Shown piece by piece: positions 10,961 to 23,493 of a stretch of 64,000 nt of DNA. Source of the stretch: Dipteris shenzhenensis. Its lineage: Eukaryota; Polypodiophyta; Polypodiopsida; Gleicheniales. The stretch lies in NCBI GenBank assembly GCA_047967505.1, contig CM106540.1, one strand, 5' to 3'. The position numbers and the translations under genes are program-made. Every line of letters begins with the position of its first letter. The stretch's first letter is position 1. The notes below the pieces were generated by a model. It was not told the origin of the DNA and did not search any database. It worked only from the letters and a program-made list of their open reading frames with translations.

Positions 10961-13900
10961 CTAGTTTCTCGAGGATCTTATTGGCCTATCACCCAAAAGT
11001 AGGCAAGCATAATTGATCTTAAAAAAACCAAATTGTTTGTGTATCGCTTCCCAGACATCTCTAGAGGAACAGAGGGGAATATCTTCCTGCGTTTTAATAC
11101 ACCTTTGGTAGTAGCCATTGCCTTGACCAATTGTTAGTGCTCGCTTGGTTGTCCATACACGCTTGTGCATAATGAGCCATAAGAGGCAAGCCTCTTTTTT
11201 TGGAATCTCCCTATCCCACATTCTTTTGAACCTCTTTGCCCACACTCTTTCCGTGTCTGTTCTCATCCATTTCTGGTTCAACTGGGCAAGAAGCTCTTCA
11301 TGCCCTTCAACAAAGATGGGGACCGAGAAAAGCTCAATCTGACCTGCCCACATAAATTCTTTGTTTGTTCGAGGAGATCTTCCCCCCATCTAGGCAATCA
11401 AGTCTCTATTCCACAAGTTTTGTCTCAATGTTATCATTTCTAGGTCAAATCTGTTCAGAATAAATCTAAGCTTTAACCGATCATTATCTATCCATTTCCT
11501 TTGCTCTCTATAACACATGTCACCCTAGACCCGTATTCCTTTCTTATTGAGTCTCAAGACTCTTTTGATTTCGTCTTCCCTGAGTGGGGTGGCATCCCAG
11601 ATGATTGAGAACCAAATTGAGTCATTGGCTGCGAAGATGCACATTTTTCTTGAGAATCCTTTCCAAATCACATAGGACCTCAAAGACTCCCAAGCTGTCC
11701 ACATACCTTTCCACAGGTCTGAGCCCTTAGTTGAGTAGTTTTCTTTTCCGTACAAGGCAGACCCAATCGAGAGATGTTTCCAATGCTTACACCTGTTAAT
11801 CTTTACCTTACTTATATTTCTAAGGATTAAGTAAGCCCAAATTTTGTCCGAGTTCTACACTGCTTTTATTATCCATTGTGACATATAAATCTTATCGTAG
11901 ATTTTCCCACATCCGCTATCCCTAGTGCTCCTACATCTTTTGGTTTGGTGCAGGTTTGCCGATTCACTTTAGGGACCTTATTATTGACTTCATCTCCCCC
12001 GCATAGAAAGGTTTTGGACAAGCTGTTGATCTATCTCATGAACTTCTTAGTCGGGAACCAGTAGGAGACATAGTAGATAATGGAGGGGTAAATGTAATCT
12101 TCTTCTTGCCAGGGTCGGTTGTAGTCCTTTCCATCTACTCATTTTACTTTTGACTCTATCGAGGACCCAGTTCCATCTATCCTGCATTGTGCACCCGCAT
12201 CCCATAGGTATTCCTAAGAGTTTGAAGACCTCCATTTCTGATTTCTTTGCATCCCTTATTAGTAGAGAGGAAGAGGGGGGGAGGACTCCATGTGCCATAG
12301 ATCCCTATTCTATCATGATTAATCTTGGATCCCAAAGCCATGCAAAAAGTGTTTAGACATTCGAGCATGCCCTGAACAAACTCTTCGTCATTGTGGGGCA
12401 TTGTGCGAATTGTGGACAAAATATCTATCTGTCCCCTTCCACTTGGATACCTTTCATTGTGCCCTTATCTACCTCATCTTTGATGAGCCAACCCAGGGTG
12501 TCTGCAACTATGGCGAAGAGCAAAGGGGCAAGCGGGTTGCCTTGTTTGATGGATCTTTTAAGCTTGAAGGGCTGAATTGTTTTGCCATTTGCTTCAACTT
12601 TGCTTCTGGCTTGACATAGAAAAATTTCCACATACGACACAAAGCCAAGTCCCACTCCCATGTCTTAGAGGGAAGATAGAATGAAACCCCACTCCATTCT
12701 GTCATACAAATTGTCGAAGTCAATTTTGAGGAAGCAGATGTCCTGCTGTGTCTCCTTTGCCAATTCAAGACCTTCCCATAGAGTGAGAATGGCTTCTAAG
12801 ATGTTTCTTCCTTGAATAAATCCCTTTTGCTCTTCGCTGATCCAACATTGCATCTTGATCTTGAGTATCATATCCAGTGCCTTTGCGAAGATTTTGTAGC
12901 TGCTGTTCAGCATAGTCAACGGTCTCCAGTTTTTCAATTCTTCTTTTGGGCCACCTTTAGGGATCAGTTTAATCATGCCCGTGTTGATCCATGGGTCTAG
13001 GAAACCCTTTTCTTTGGAATCTTGCCAGAGCAGCATGAGGCGAGGACCTACCGTTTCCCAAAAGACTTGATAGAACTCTATAGGAAGTCCATCTTCTCCT
13101 AGGGTCTTTTCCTTCCCCATTTGATCTACTACCCCTTAAAGCTCTTCTAGAGATAGATCTCTATCCAAAAAAATGTTGTCAAACACTGAGACTCTTCTTT
13201 CTCTTGATCTAGAGCACTTTCCACGGGCTATGGCTTTTTCTATCGTCATGATCTCCTCTTCACCAAGTAGTTGCTTGAAGTGCACTGTGATTACCTCGGA
13301 TGTTCCTATCATCGACAAAAGGAGAATCAAGGGATTCTTGGGCGTGTTTCTTCCTCATACTTTTAAACATATCTTCATTAGCCTTGTCTACCCTTCCGGC
13401 CCACCAGCCTCTAATGTAGATTATGGGCTGCTTGGCTACAATTTTTGCTTCTGCCCTTAGTTTTACCCTGGCTGACTTGAATTGATCCTCTCCCGATGCG
13501 CTATAGTCGCTTTCTAGAAGAGTCTATTGTTCTTCAAGCTTCTAAATTCTCAGTGATCTAGCTTTATCTGCTCTCCGTTTGATTGCTTGTAAAAAGGTTT
13601 TAGTCCTCTCCGTCGCTCTGATCCACTTGTTAGGAGCATTGGCTATTCCCTCAAAGGCATTTATCCAAAATTTTTCAATCTTGTCCCTGATGTAAGGAAA
13701 TTGGAAAAAAAAGGATTGGCTTTGAACCACAATTGGCCAATTCTCCTCTCTTCCTTTTCCAGAAATAAGGAGACGAGCTTATGATTCGAAAAGGGAAGGG
13801 TGTCTATCGATCTGCACTTAATGCACAGCATCTCCTCCACAATTCTCTTAGAGCAATAAGCTCTATCAAGCTACCCTTTCCTATGGAGGGATCCCACCTA

Positions 13901-14490
13901 ATTGCTTGTCCAAGCAAAGGATGTATCTCCTAATACGTCCAAGAGCTCGGCCCTATCTTTGAAGTTCGACCACATATTTAACTCATGGCCTCTTATAACA
14001 CTACCTAGGTATCGCTTCCCATCTGTCACCTCTGCTCTCAACCATCTTAAAGTCTCCAAGAAGAAGCACATTATCATTCAAGAGGACAGATTCCCACAGC
14101 AAGGCTTTGTCTCTTGCCACATTTGGGGCATACACCGAGAAGATCTAACATGAGAGATTTGGGTGGCAAAAATCCCTTCCTACTCCAAATTTGCCAAATT
14201 TTTGAAGGACTCTTCCTACTCCAAGTGTCAGGTGTTTAGCTACCCCTATAACTACTCCTCCTCTCCCCTCCTTGTGGTCTGTTGTGTACCAAGTTCTATT
14301 GTCATTGATCTATTTTAATCGCCAGCGGAGCTTACCTCCTCCAGCTTTGACTTCTTGTAGCGCTAAGAATTCGGGGTACAACTTGTTTAATCTCATCCAT
14401 CTCTTAAAGACCAAGGGCTTCAAGTCATTTGTTAGCCCCTGCACATTAATTGACAGACATGTGAATTTTTTTTTGGCTCGTCATTGGGTG
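10961..14490 (-). pseudogene. LINE ORF2: endonuclease and reverse transcriptase, broken
   Basis: Reading the minus strand, the APE-type endonuclease lies at about 14485-13780, with N-V-Q-G-L-T near its start, the catalytic Q-E-V-K segment, G-R-G-G-V-V-I-G, V-Y-A-P and G-D-F-K. The usual G-D-F-N has N changed to K. The reverse transcriptase lies at about 13120-12050, with F-Y-Q-V-F-W, T-G-M-I-K-L-I-P-K, W-R-P-L-T-M-L-N, Q-K-G-F-I-Q-G-R, L-K-I-D-F-D and I-K-Q-G-N-P-L-A-P. Near 12400 the F-A-D-D box is replaced: the in-frame reading is F-A-Q-C and a small deletion follows, so the two catalytic aspartates are gone. The C-terminal domain at 11389-10961 has W-D-R-E-I-P-K-K and W-L-I-M-H-K-R, as in the zinc-type domain that ends plant LINE ORF2. 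At least eight stops or frame changes were seen. Confidence 0.88.
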
Positions 14491-14527
14491 GATCTTTTGT
14501 TCCTTAGCTTCTTGAACATGCCCAGGC

Positions 14528-16477
14528 TCATTTGAGGGAAAGCGCAATTCCTCTAGATAGCCTTATCTTTTCCCTTTCTGCTAAAGATTTCTTGGTCGGG
14601 TTGTCTAGTTGGGCATTGTTCATCTTCCTTTCAAGTTGTGTGGCTCTTTTTCCTTTCACTACAGTGAACGGCTGATTGTCATGGGAGATGGATTTGAATT
14701 CAACTTGCTCTAATTGAGCTTCAAAATTTTGCATGTCGGGAACAAATTTCTCTTCCTCTGAGCTCTCTTCCATATTTTCCTTGCTATTTCTTTCTTTTAC
14801 TCTCTGTTTATCTACCTTCTCCAGAGTAGCTCTATCCTCTTTGGACTAGTTAGAGTCCTCTTCTTGTGGCATAGGGGTAGGTTCCTCAACCCTTGTTTTG
14901 GCCCCTACCTCTATCTCCTTGCTCTTCTCTGATAGCTTCTCTAGTTGCTTTTCTCTACCACGGTTGGTTCGGGAAGGACAGTCTTTGATGAAATGGCCAC
15001 CTAGCCCACAGAGAAAATAGGAGATTGGGATATTTTTTGTGGGCAAGAAGAAATGCAGATGCGCTGTGTTCTATTGTCTATAGTGTAAGTGATTTTGTCA
15101 TGGTGTTAATTCAACATGTCACCACAACGGAGGAGGCATGGATGATATTAAAAAATCAGTACGAGACCATGAATCAAATGCGGATTTCGTGGATTTGGAT
15201 TTTTGAGTAATTGTGGGACTTGGGTCCGAATAGGATTCAACCTCAGAGATGGGGGTGCTTGTGCAAGTGCCGGTTGCCTATACACTAGGATGGGTGCTAT
15301 CGGTTGGTATTGTTGCGGTCAGGGCGGCTTGTTGTGCATGTTGAAGATGCAACTATTTTTGTCATGCCCCCATCTACATCACGTAGTCGAATGGCATTGG
15401 GGGGATCTATGGATAGGTCCATTAGCACACAGGCTAGAGGATTTCCTCTTGGGCTTATGAGCCTTTCGGTTTCTACACCTAGAAACTGGCCAAGGGGCAA
15501 GCAAAGTGCCTCTGACTATGGGAAGAGAGAAAGGAGCAGGTATAGGAACTCAACCCAGATGGGCGCACGGAGGTGCATCATGACAGAGGTTTATTTCTAA
15601 TAGTCCAAGTTCGTATCTGAACTACTTCCGTCGCTATTTCTGCTTTTTCAAAGATGAAAACAATATATCAGTTTCTTAAGAAGCGAATGCTCGTGACGTT
15701 TAGATATTTTCGCGACCAGAAGTTCCTGATCCATACTTCAAGAAACATTGCAAGCGGGCACGGCCTGTGGATATACCCAACTACTACACACAAACACAGC
15801 CATTTTGTCATTTCATTAAGCATTCCATTGTGAACCTTTACTGTTGGAAGCTTATCTTTGAAAGCGCTTGCATCTGCGCTAGTGAGCTTATCCAGTCCTG
15901 AGTTAGAGGGATCACCAAAGATGTGTTTGGCCTGTGGAGAGAGCTATTCCCACACTATTTGTTTTGGTGCTTGAAATGCTTTGAAGAGGCTTCGACCTCC
16001 GCCTTGAACTGCTCCAGCATAGGAGCCTCTTTGCATGTTCTCCCTTGCTTGTGCCTGTTGCACTAGATCTTGTCTTGCTCCATTGGTTTTCCTCTCTTGT
16101 TTTGGAGCTACAAAAACAACACTTTTGGGTTTTTCTACTGATTTCTTTCCTGAAGATGACAGTCAAGCAATTTTTAGAGAGCTCAGTATTTCTTTGTAAG
16201 CAGCCCCGCCGGCATTTTGCATGTCACATCCTTCCACATGGAATGTAAAACCTGACTTCATACCATCTGTAGCATTCTCTTTGGTCCTCTCAAGATCTTG
16301 CATGATGAAATCTATTTAACTGTTGTTCTCATGATTCAGTGACTCTAGCCCAATGGAAAGGAGGGGGGTTACTTTGGTGGGGTGAGCTCCCACTCTATCT
16401 TTGTCACCACCATTGGTCTTCTCACCGCCATCTCTAGGAGACACCCTATCCCTACCGCCATCGCTAGAGGATGCCAT
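14528..16477 (-). pseudogene. LINE ORF1: DUF4283-like RNA-binding protein, broken
   Basis: The start M-A-S-S-S-D-G-G at 16477 is the first ATG inside the element. After a stop at 16316 the frame continues with a basic region (16160-16000). At 15880-15560 there is a segment like plant DUF4283 (P-C-P-L-A-M-F-L-E-V-W, then Y-I-V-F-I-F and T-W-T-I-R-N-K-P-L-S). At 15500-15300 there is the usual linker with L-D-L-S-I-D-P-P. A zinc knuckle (F-L-C-G-L-G-G-H-F-I-K-D-C-P) follows at about 15020-14980, then an acidic tail to 14528. Plant L1 ORF1 proteins bind their own RNA to form the retrotransposition particle. The linker before the knuckle is displaced by a 155-bp copia gag fragment in the opposite sense (15051-15205). 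Confidence 0.8.
15051..15205 (+). repeat. Copia gag fragment embedded in LINE ORF1
   Basis: The plus-strand reading L-I-Q-H-V-T-T-T-E-E-A-W, then Y-E-T-M-N-Q, matches the copia gag of the minus-strand element at 39785-39900 (L-I-Q-H-V-T-T-A-E-E-A-W, Y-E-S-M-N-Q) and the copia V gag at 59040-59120. DNA similarity to the 39.8-kb copy is about 85 percent by eye, starting at aaatgcagatg. LINE ORF1 homology resumes on both sides. Confidence 0.8.
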
Positions 16478-16506
16478 CCTAAATTCTCCAATCATCAATT
16501 GACCTA

Positions 16507-16531
16507 TCCATGTATGATATCCAATCATCAA
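16507..16531. repeat. LINE target-site duplication, right copy (25 bp)
   Basis: Identical to 9976-10000. The bases just inside (16486-16506) also copy the flanking sequence caatcatcaattgacctatcc found at 16521-16541, so the 5' junction carries an extra templated segment. Confidence 0.8.
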
Positions 16532-18756
16532 TTGACCTATCCACGGCTATTCGGCAATGATCTCTTGAGATTTATATCCCCTCCAAACCTTTGTCAAAAT
16601 GAATCCCCCATGAGGGATTTACCCAACACTACTCCCTCTAATTTGAGCTTCTCAAATAGATCATAGTGTTATGTAGGCTGGCTCCCAGGCATGGCTCCCA
16701 AGCAATCACATGATCCTACAATCATCCAAAGCTATCTCTGAGAAAGTAGCATAACAACAAAAGACAAATGCAATAATTACAAAGAGCTATTTAATCTAAG
16801 AAATTTTTTATGAACTAAAAACTCAAAACTAGAACCAAGGTGACTTAAACCATAATGCATTTTATTATAGTCATGATGTAAAAGAATTCTTCATATGGAG
16901 TTACAAAAGTTGAATAAACAAGACATAAGGCCAAGAGTTTATTGCCAAAGCAAAGTGTCGAACTAGCAGTGCATGAACAAAAACTTATGAAACTATATAA
17001 TCTAAGGAAAAGTGAACGTCATGAGACCTTGTACTATGCTTCTAAGTGAGTAGATACTATTATAGCAAAATAGACAATATTTTTATTAAAATACACTAGT
17101 CAATTAATGAATGAATTAACAAGAATAGGCAAAATAAGCTCATCAAAATGTATTAATATGACACTAGGGAAAGCTATTGAACATTGTTTAGCATGCATGT
17201 GCTTGGGATCATATGTGATCACTCCTCACAAGCTTCCTAATCATGCAAAGTTTGTAAGATCATGGCATGTTGGAGCATAGGGTATATAATACGATCCATG
17301 TGTATACAAAAGGGAAATCACCTTGGATGTCTTGATCCTCCTTCAAGCATGTCATAATGGTTGATGGTAGGAGAGAAGCAAGGCTTAGGTGAGGTAGATA
17401 TGGACCAAGTTCTTAAGGCCCTTGAAAACATTTCACCAACTTACCGCCCTCCCTTTTGTTTTATGCTCATAATTAGCCTGCTACCATTTGTTCTTGGATT
17501 TAGGATTAGTACATAAGGTACCATTGAGTGGGAACTATATTAACAATAACTTGGTTTGAATTTGGAAAGAAGACTTCTCCTTAGTCATCTTGTAACTTTT
17601 ACAAGGCAATAATAGAATATTAACTGATGGATAACAATCTAAAGCCCTTATAAGTCTATCCTCATTATGTTACTCATGGAGCAAATACATTAGAGGTCAA
17701 CTTAGAGATCATTCATGCTGCATCCTATGGAGATTTTCGAGCCATTATGTAGTCATTCAACCTTTTAGTGGTATGCATAAATGGTTATCACACCTTTATA
17801 TAGATTGATAAATGCATGTTCCCATGTATGTGTGTGTGTGCATGCATGTGGGAATTTGTGTGTGTGTGTGTGTGTGTGCTAGCAAACTATCTATCCTACT
17901 ACACTACTGGACCAATTTACAATATTTAAGTAAACCAAAGGCAATAAAAATACCATTGCCCTTATCAAATAACAAGTGGGAGTAATCCATTATTATTCAA
18001 CCTCTTCAGGCTGAGTGTCAAAGTGATAGTCAACTCAAACACTCGTATTCATATTAGTAAACCATACAAAATATAAAAAGAAAATAGTTCATTCTTTTTT
18101 TACAATGGTTGGAGATAATCTGCCATAGAGTACTACTCGAAGCTGCCAATGCTATATCGAGAGTCCATCAAATCACGCCAAAGATCTCATAATGAAAATT
18201 CGATGGAGAGGTATGCCGACTCAATTGGCATCATCACAATACAAAGAAATTTAGAACATCTAATTCATGTTGTGGAAGACAAGCTTCAATGCTAGCATAT
18301 AGTTGTTATCCATGTCACCCTATATAGATTAGCATTAATCAAATCTTGGAATACTCTTATTTCAAAGATAATTAAAGGTCATTAGTCAATTTTGGAATTC
18401 CAATATTCCAAAAATAGTAAGAGGTTGTCATTTCCAACTTAAAAAGTGTTAGAGGAATACAATAGACATGGTTAAGTTATGTGGTTAGTTAACTATCCCA
18501 CCTCAGCCAACTAAGCACATAGTCCCTTCACAAGCACACTTTCCATGTAGCATGTGAATTCTTGTGCCACGTTATCAAAGGCCACCTCTTCTTCATAAAA
18601 CTTCAACAAGCTGTAACTTCCAATCCAGGGATAATTTGCACACACTCAAAAAAGGAAAAGTGATCGCCTTTTTAAGCTACATGTTAAGTCAAAATCATTG
18701 TATGCAATTAGACATTGCCAGGTTTGAAAGTTTCTTCAATTGGTAAGACCTTTGTA
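16532..18756. other. End of repeat R2, then no recognisable gene
   Basis: 16532-16660 continues repeat R2 after the LINE. The rest is AT-rich, with no coding frame over 60 codons that I recognise, and carries TG microsatellites at 17826-17878. Confidence 0.5.
17826..17878. repeat. Interrupted (TG)n microsatellite
   Basis: Two TG runs are separated by catgcatgtgggaatt. Confidence 0.9.
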
Positions 18757-19370
18757 ATGGCGATATGCACCCCAATTGTTGAGAAGTTCACTAGGGAAGG
18801 ATTTCATACCTAGTCTACACAAATAAGGTATCTCTTGATGCATTAAAAACTTTGGAAGACCATAAATAAAGACATACCCACTGCACAAAATGATGCCTAG
18901 AAGGAAAAAGACAAAGCAGCATTATCACTCATTTGTTTGCACTTGGGTCCAAACATAATTCATCATATAGACTCCAAGGATCATGCCAAAGATGCATGGG
19001 ATGAGTTGAACAAAGTGTTTGGTGCAAAAGCCAAAAACGAAGAAATTCATCTTAAGATTGAATTCTATGGTTTGCACATGAGCTTCAATGAATCGATGGC
19101 ACAATTTGTCAACAAAATCAAAAGCATTATGACCCAACTAGAAGGAATAAATGCAAAAGTAGGGGAAAAAGATGCATTTGCAATCCTCCTTAAAAGCATG
19201 CTTGCTGAGTACAGTACACTGACAACCACTTTGAAGAATCTCCCAGATCTAAAGTTTGAGGAATGTGTATCCTCTCTTCTTGAAAAAGAAAGAGAACTGA
19301 AGGCATCGACATCGACATCTACAAAGACATTATGCTTCCTATGTAAAACCTACTAGCATTTTTTTTTCAT
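18757..19370 (+). pseudogene. Copia gag remnant (UBN2-type), isolated
   Basis: The start M-A-I-C-T-P at 18757 is followed by F-T-R-E-G-F-H-T, then a TAG where a Trp is expected, I-R-Y-L-L, another stop, K-L-W-K-T-I, and a further TAG at a likely Trp. From 18937 the frame is open for 139 codons: A-K-D-A-W-D-E-L, then M-S-F-N-E-S-M-A-Q-F-V-N, L-L-K-S-M-L-A-E-Y and L-E-K-E-R-E-L-K. It stops just after C-F-L-C-K, the start of a zinc knuckle. This is the standard gag order of plant copia elements. No protease or later domain follows; a repeat of another kind begins at about 19575. No LTR or primer site was found for it. Confidence 0.8.
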
Positions 19371-19574
19371 AAAAATCAAATGCATAATAGTCTCGGTTAA
19401 TACATACAAAGGGATGAAAATTGTAGCACATGCTAGGTTTCTCCTTTTTGCATCTAACATGCCAAGGGGCCAATGCCTCTAATCAGGACCAAGTAAGTGT
19501 CAAGGGAATTTTCGATAAAGCATCTCAATTCATGATCCAGTTGCTAGTATAAGTAAATTCTATACCATGACATT

Positions 19575-20122
19575 AATGCTATCATATAATTAATTCCATC
19601 AATTTGATAAAAATAAAAAAAACAAAAACATAAGGAAAAAATATTTGAGACATCTAAGTTGAAACATGCAACAACTAGAGTTTGCTAAAAAATTCACCAA
19701 AATTAAGAATTTGTAATAATATTGATTTTGACAAACACAATATTGAAAAAAGATGTCAAATCCTAAGGTAGTCCAGGTTTCGAGGTCAAGGTCCACCACC
19801 ATCCAAACAAACTAGGTGTTAGCACATCATAGTTACATTTGGGTAGACAGGTAATGCCTGTTTTCCTCGACTTGTTATCGCTTTACCTAGGAATATAGAC
19901 GACCATATGGATTCTTAAATAATTTTAAAAAAGTTTAAGTCACAAGTGAGCAAGGAGCGAATGAGTGCATGGGTTGAGAAGGGATTAGAGGAGGTATGGG
20001 AGGATAACTATGCTTGGCATGTGGGGTAGTTAAAAAGAGAGTGTAAAGGGGAGATTTCACAAGGGCAATATAAAATAATAATTCATAGTTGGGGAAGTGT
20101 GTGTGTGTGTGTGTGTGTGTGT
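19575..20122 (+). repeat. Repeat X, copy 1, ending in (TG)n
   Basis: This noncoding block of about 550 bp runs from aattaattccatcaat through gagacatctaagttga, a caaacaaactagg segment, acctaggaatatagac and catatggattctta to ttcatagttggg and a (TG) run at 20097-20122. The same order recurs in copies X2 and X3, and reversed in X4 and X5. No terminal inverted repeats or coding capacity were seen. Confidence 0.8.
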
Positions 20123-20129
20123 GCATGTT

Positions 20130-20920
20130 TTCATAACTATTACTAAATCCACAAACTCAAAGTTTTCAACCTTAAATCCATTTTTCATATATCCTTTTCA
20201 TTATATAAACAAGATCACCAAGCTGCAGGGGGATGTAGTTACATCCAATTCAAGTGGAAACCAACACTATCTCAATGTTTATCATATTAATTTATTAGCA
20301 AGGGGAACATGAATTTTCTGATTGCAACCTAATCCACTTATGTTTAGAGAGCATGTCTCTTATCAAAGCAAGTACCTGCCTGAATATCAACTACAGAATT
20401 TCATATTTCATTCAAAAGTTTTTGATATCACCCCAAAACTATAAAATTCTTGATAGTAAAATTGTTTTTCATTGTATGTTTTAAGAAAAATCCCGCTATG
20501 GGCCTTCCACTAGGATCAAGGTATCATATAAGTCCATCTCTGGTCCCAATGGCAAAAACGCCCATGCCATTGTTCTTTATTTGTCCCACTGGCCTAGAGC
20601 CACCCTAGGGGTCTTCAGAGAATCTTGTAAAGAAGTACAAGGACTCACCTACCACCATCTAAAGAAAACTACTTATAGTTAGTATTCCATGGGAAGGCGC
20701 ACTTCACACCTTGCACAGTTGTTATCCATGTCATTCCCTAAAATTCATCTAAGATCACCTAGCAACTCTTGACATCTTTTATTTACACCAATAAGTCCAT
20801 ATAAAATTATACACCGTGTTTCAAATATGTTGTCTTAGACAATTTGTCATAAATATAAGGCAACAATGAATTATCCTTGTCACTTTACCTTAATTCTGCA
20901 ATTCCCATCAAGGATAACAA
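20130..20920. other. No gene seen
   Basis: AT-rich sequence without recognisable coding or repeat structure. The inverted-repeat homology begins at about 20920. Confidence 0.5.
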
Positions 20921-23493
20921 TATTCTACCAATTGTTTTCCAATAAGCAAGTAGAATAAATGATCAAACAGCCATACTTTCCTTAAAATATAGCAATGATC
21001 TTCCATAACTAGCATTCCTTATTGATTTTATAACATTAAACATCCACACTTTTAAATAACCCCTACATATAGGCCTATGTCCCATATTACACCATGTAGG
21101 TCCTACAGTTCTCTGATACTGGATCCCTTATTTATAAAATTTCTACCTTCTTCTTGAGATAGTAAGCCTCCCAAGGTTAAACCAGTCCCATCTAACAGCA
21201 CAGTAAACAATCAAGCTCCACAACACTATGTAGACTATGAGGAGTCTGAGGCCACATGGCTCCATTCATGTGTGCCCATTCCTAGTTGTGGGTTAATGCA
21301 AGAAAAGACCAATCTGCATGCTAACTTTTTTGCATTAAAATAATCTAATGCGGGCTTCTTCTTACCTTTACATCCATTCATAAGACAGAAGTGGGCATAC
21401 CACCAAGGGATAGCTTTGAGCATGGTGTGTGAAGCCTTCAGCTCATTATTGTACTTATTACACTTTCAAATACAAATTAGACCTATTCGGAGAACTAATC
21501 ACATTTCTATTCTGCCCACTAGTAAGTGAAAACCATGTGTTATGCACCATCCCTTTTTATCTGGTCACTATAAAATTACAAAGTAAAGCAAGTAGGACAT
21601 GTTGTGACATGTGGGAGCTCCTCACACCATTCAGCATTGTACATCCTCCTTTCTATAAAGTAGAAAGATGAAACCGATCTCCCATTGCAGATAAGTACAA
21701 TGTGAAAACAAGCTTAATGATGTAGAGGACACTAATATATCCATGGTCAAGGATCAGAAAGAGCAACACATCTATGAATCTAGTGGAACCAAGTTTGGAA
21801 ACAAATCCCATACAATCACTCAAAATAGTCATGCTAGGGATTGGGGGTCCCTTGAGACGTATCTCTACAATTTTTTCACTTTCTTGCCTGGAAGAGCCTG
21901 GGGAAACAGTAATAGAAGGTTTTCAGATAATCTGCGCTTATCATTTAGAGAAAATACTTCTTGGCATGAAGCCAACAATGAGCTATTTGTAACTATCCAT
22001 GTCAAGGCCAATTTAGAATGCCAACGTTCCACCTCCTACTCGTCGCCATATCACAAAACACATAAGATCGAGCCAAACATACTAGGATGGCTAACACCAA
22101 AATTTACAAAAAATTGTCTCAAAACAGTCCCATGCAACACTCACCCCAGTAGTCATCCTACCATGGGACTCCTTACAATAGGTAGAGAAGTACAAAGAAA
22201 AGGTTTGGTGCTATCTACAGCACCTCCTAACAGGCCCAACATTATGAGTGGCATTGTAAACACGTAACATGTCTCTAAGTATCCTCAATGATGGCCGTGC
22301 TTCTTATCTCATTTTAGAGCTTGTTTGTTAAAGTGTTTAAATGTCGCCATTGTAAGGCAAAAAGATCAATAAAGCATAGATTTCCCAAAGCGAATCGCTA
22401 TGTTTCCTAGAGCTCATGCCTTGTAACATCACATATCAATTAATTTCACCCATCCACAAGAACATGCACCTCTCTCATATTTGGTCTCATCACCATCATG
22501 GGGCAAGACTCTTCCAAGAGGGAGAGGGGGCCATCTCTCTAGTTGTAGAGCGAGATATCACTCTCTTCTCCGATTTCTCCTCCATGAGAGCAGGATCAAA
22601 TGGACATAGTGCACAATTCTCCTCTAGTTATGAGTTTTTGGATATATAGCCATGTAAGGTACTAGTAACCTGGTGAGCATTGCAATGAACAGCATGTAAA
22701 GAGTGTTGTGATGCTCGTGCTCCTAAAACCAAGAGCTCTGCCTGTACAACTTCCATAGTGATACTGGCACTCCTAAAACCAACAACTTTACCTGTTCAGC
22801 TTCCATAGCATGAAATTTTAAATCAGTGTGCCTTATAATGTAGAGTAGCCACCCTGGAGCCAATAAACCTTCACATAACATGTGCTTCGATATATGAGCC
22901 AATGTAAGAAGGCTTGAAAGTTGTGAGCACACTCTTTGAAGTCACAGACGTTCTCTCTAGAGGTTCTTCAGAGTGTTCTCCCTGGCATGGCTTGACCAGT
23001 ACTTGTTTTATTACTATCCACCAATACCCCCTATTACCTCGACTAGCACTTGACAGTTGTTGGTGCAACGGTCATATGCGTATAGTCTTGTGTCTTCCTC
23101 ATACCATTAATAAGTGAGTAATCCCACAACCTTCAAGTACATGCCATGTCAATTTTCAACATACCTCATATTATTAAATCCCTCCGATGGTGATAACAAT
23201 TTCTTGCTTCTCTTTCACCACCACTTGTTTTGTATCTTTCTTCAATTAAATGGGTTATCCCTTTCTCTCTAACCATAGGACACCCATCTAGTTGGAGCCC
23301 TTTTTGTCTCGATACTTATTATGTTAAACATTACCTAAGTATAAAGTTATATATCCATTTCCATTACATAGGAGCTAAGTCCCATGTTTTATACCTTCCC
23401 GCTTGGCCTCTTCAAGGGGATGGGAAGGGTGTGTGTGTGCATGCGTATGTATGTGTGTGTGTGTGTGTGTTTAGATTAAAAAGTCCGATCAAT

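Larger units (their letters stand above)
10001..16506 (-). mobile_element. L1-type LINE, near full length, inactive
   Basis: The element has the full L1 plan on the minus strand: ORF1 (16477-14528), ORF2 with endonuclease, reverse transcriptase and a C-terminal zinc-type domain (14490-10961), a 3' region, and an A-rich tail that reads on the plus strand as attttgttttttt at 10001-10013. The flanks carry an identical 25-bp target-site duplication, the hallmark of target-primed reverse transcription. ORF1 starts within about 30 bases of the 5' junction, so the leader is very short or 5'-truncated. A 22-base flank segment (caatcatcaattgacctatcc) is repeated at the 5' junction. Both ORFs contain several stops and frame changes, and the reverse transcriptase active site is lost, so the copy cannot move by itself. 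Confidence 0.9.

Noticed and set aside
21743-22267. 174-codon frame in the left inverted-repeat arm
   Set aside because: The matching region of the right arm does not keep the frame, and the sequence resembles no known protein; probably chance.
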